DNA from: Tubiluchus corallicola
Lineage: Eukaryota; Priapulida; Priapulimorpha; Priapulimorphida; Tubiluchidae
Direction of reading: 5' to 3'
Assembly: GCA_030141605.1 (NCBI GenBank)
Contig: JAQGDQ010001059.1
Span: forward strand, 1 to 64,000
Length of the DNA stretch: 64,000 nt
Part shown: positions 61,735 through 64,000 of the stretch, piece after piece
Position numbering within the stretch: the stretch's first letter is position 1
How the letters are laid out: each line of letters begins with the position of its first letter
Position numbers and translations under genes: made by a program
The notes under the pieces: model-generated
The model's database searches: none
Told to the model about the DNA's origin: nothing
What the model saw: the letters and a program-made list of their open reading frames with translations, nothing else

Positions 61735-62268
61735 CAGGGATGAGAATTTTCCGCGGATACGCAGAGTTCCGAGTTTTTGGAAGACCAGTAGTGCCATTTT
61801 TGTAAATCTCGTGAATTCGTTGAGAAAATTTTTACAGACCCAGTACATTATTTCACAAACTGACCGCTAGGTGGCAGGCCGTCACTTTGTTTACATCACG
61901 TACATCAGTGTAACCACGTGTATATCTCTATGTATAAAAATATAGAATCAATTGTGCTGAGTTATTTGAGTCAATTACAGACAGTCTTTATATACTTTTG
62001 CATAGGAACGGCCAGTACTTAGGCGTTTTTGAGACAATTAAGTATCATGTATCCTTGATAGTTGGGTATTTTAAATTATGGATGAAACAAGGTGATCGAT
62101 ATTTTAAGTCCACTTAGAGGCTCTCTATGGTCACAAAATTGTAATTTGTTGCTTTGCCCCCTTGAACCCCCATGAGTGCTTTGCTCCTCAACCCCATTAG
62201 GGGCTTAGGCAGCTGCAAAACCCCCGGCCTGTTTCAGAGTTTTTTGCAATTTGTCATTCTCATTCCTG
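61735..62268. mobile_element. hAT-like MITE B, copy E
   Basis: Ends CAGGGATGAGAATTTTC and GTCATTCTCATTCCTG, with flanks ATGAGTC / ATGAATC. The CTCF-like word is at 61864-61877. It lies about 100 bases past the DUT poly(A) signal. Confidence 0.82.
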
Positions 62269-62269
62269 C

Positions 62270-62855
62270 ATGAATCCCGAATGTACTGATAAATCGTCAT
62301 TGTCGTCGTCATCTTCATCAACCAACTGTCTCTTTTGACAGCTGTGTGTCAACTAAAACATTCAAAATTCTTTGACAGAAGTCTGAATCAATATATATTA
62401 TGAATATATATGATTTGGAGTATATCATATTTATTCATGTTCGGAACTGGTGCTGAAGTGGCAAAACATTGTTAAATGTTGACTGATTGACTGAAATGAC
62501 CGTACGTTATTATTAATTACGAATTTCCTATTAACCTTGTACTGATCTGTCTCTTGCAATGTAAAAATCAATGAACAATTTACTTGAAGTATTTCATTCA
62601 AATTCCAAGTACATGCAGTTATCACCTGTCTGTGGAATGTAATTAATGCAGAAATAATTGTTGAATTCAGCGCTAAGAATTGGTACAATTAATGAACAAT
62701 TGTGCAACAGAGAAGAAAAGTCGCAACGTTTTAGTCGATCAACTGTGAATTATCACCGGGTTCAAACCTGGACCGAAACTTTGTCTTTTCTTTTCTGTAT
62801 CAAGGGATTTTTTATCATAGCATGAGTAAAATTAATCTCGTTGTATAGTGGATAA
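62270..62855. other. Intergenic downstream of DUT
   Basis: No gene seen. A GGTTCAAACC B-box-like word lies at about 62760, without a convincing A box. Confidence 0.35.
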
Positions 62856-62860
62856 TGCGT

Positions 62861-63128
62861 TGTATTGGTCGTGTGTAGCTGCTTGAGGAATGGTAAAGCT
62901 ATGAAGAGTCTGATTATAAAATGACACGTTTATTAAACATCAACACAATAAGTATAATAGATGGCAATGCCAAAAGCCCCTGATCTGACGGTTTGTACGC
63001 TCCGGCTCCTAGACTTAATCTGAGACTAATTCCTTGAGCTGCAGGCCCCGCACGCCTTATATATCGTGCGCGGTGTCCCGACGCCGCAATTCCTGGATCA
63101 CGTAATCACGTGACACCACTCCTTAACA
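62861..63128 (-). mobile_element. Possible solo LTR of a second family
   Basis: On the minus strand it runs TGTTAAGGAGTGGTGTCAC to GACCAATACA (TG...CA), with TATATAAG in the middle (from about 63062) and AATAAA near the 3' part. No target duplication was found, so the class is uncertain. Confidence 0.4.
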
Positions 63129-63129
63129 G

Positions 63130-63860
63130 CTTTCATCATGCCAGCATCTATCAACATAGTTATTTATCATAATCTACTCCTTTTAACATAATTTAACAGG
63201 TTCTCTTTACTGCATATTTTGTTTGTGGTGACATGTAACAATACAGTGTCACAACGGCGAAATAATTGGCCCAACACCACATACTGTAGTGCAAGGGAAA
63301 AGGTGTGTTGCATTTATAGAGTCTTAAAATGCCAAAAAATGTCAAAAAAACGTATAAGCACTTTGGCATTAGCAGTCCGGTTTGATTACATGAAACTTTT
63401 TGTCCGTGTTTGTTTATCGTGTTATTACAATAACCAAGTCGTTATATTTATTTTAGATTCAAGTTGTACTGCTGTAGTTGACTTTCAGTTTTGTCCTATT
63501 AATTTTTCATGTTATTAATTTTGTTGATTATTATTTTGTATCTAGTATTTAATGTGCCAATTTCTCTCATTCAGTAAAAAGAATACTTGTTTTACTAATA
63601 TAACAAACTTATGCACTGTAGTTTTAGATAAATGCACTGCAGTTTCTAATTTGTAAATTTCTAAAAAAAATTTGCACTACTGCTAAGATTTGTTGCACTG
63701 TACATTGTGCAGGTATAGTATAAGAATAAAAAGCGTAACAACAATAAATTTCTGTATCTTATTTATTCCTGGTTTTTACTTGATAAATATTTGTCATTCG
63801 GATGTAATGGCATTACTGTACTTAGTTGTACATAAAGTTGTACATAGCTGTACCATAAAG
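63130..63860. other. Intergenic, no gene seen
   Basis: AT-rich sequence before the last MITE. No exon signal recognised. Confidence 0.35.
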
Positions 63861-64000
63861 CAGGGATGTGCAAACTGCGGCCCGCGGGCACTTGCGGCCC
63901 ACTGAGAGATCTTATGCGAAGAGGTTTGTCAATGTAATGAAAGTGCGGCCCATGCAATCCAGCTGAAGTCTGCACCAATATCGCAAAGATAGTGCGGGTA
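63861..64000. mobile_element. hAT-like MITE, copy 5, cut by the window end
   Basis: Begins CAGGGATGTGCAAACTGCGG and follows the forward arrangement of the 3598-4081 element through the GATAGTGCGGGTA region. The other end lies outside the window. Confidence 0.75.

Overview
This is animal nuclear DNA from an invertebrate whose lineage I cannot name. The coding genes are interrupted by GT-AG introns, intergenic and intronic DNA is AT-rich, and a large share of the window is transposon relics. Four host genes are visible. (1) TAF3, plus strand, 3410-25526, ten coding exons whose phases all join into one 1,023-residue TFIID subunit with an N-terminal histone fold and a C-terminal PHD finger. (2) A large unrecognised gene on the minus strand, from about 50.4 kb down to 30617, with a helical N-terminal region and one 8.4-kb last exon coding 2,785 residues of mostly disordered, acidic, AT-hook-bearing protein. 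(3) SPC24, plus strand, 56977-57630, the kinetochore Ndc80-complex subunit. (4) Intronless dUTPase (DUT), plus strand, 61004-61582.

Layout: 1-3.4 kb holds a Merlin/MULE-like MITE and a second MITE carrying a 65-bp minisatellite. 3.4-26.6 kb is TAF3, whose introns and 3' UTR contain hAT-like, pogo-like and other MITEs, two tRNA-derived SINEs in inverted orientation, three solo LTRs with heat-shock-element-like promoters, and an inverted partial copy of its own exon 5. 26.7-30.6 kb is the tail-to-tail interval with the minus-strand gene and holds piggyBac-like and hAT-like MITEs. 30.6-50.4 kb is the minus-strand gene; its introns contain a 5S-rRNA-headed SINE and two tandem arrays. 51-56 kb holds a microsatellite and two copies of one LINE family (one with most of its reverse transcriptase). 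56.7-64 kb holds SPC24 and DUT between further MITEs.

Three of the four genes suggest nuclear or chromatin roles (TAF3, the AT-hook protein, SPC24) and DUT supports DNA synthesis, but nothing shows that they are co-regulated. No operon, virus, CRISPR array or toxin system is present. The most unusual signals are: MITEs that disperse a CTCF-like 14-mer; solo LTRs with perfect three-unit heat-shock elements just upstream of TATA; an inverted copy of the TAF3 exon 5 end with its splice donor; tandem arrays in two genes whose units resemble splice-donor-flanking sequence; and a core module shared by two MITE families with different ends. Exon boundaries were read by eye from splice consensus and frame. 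Repeat family names rest on terminal repeats and target-site duplications only.
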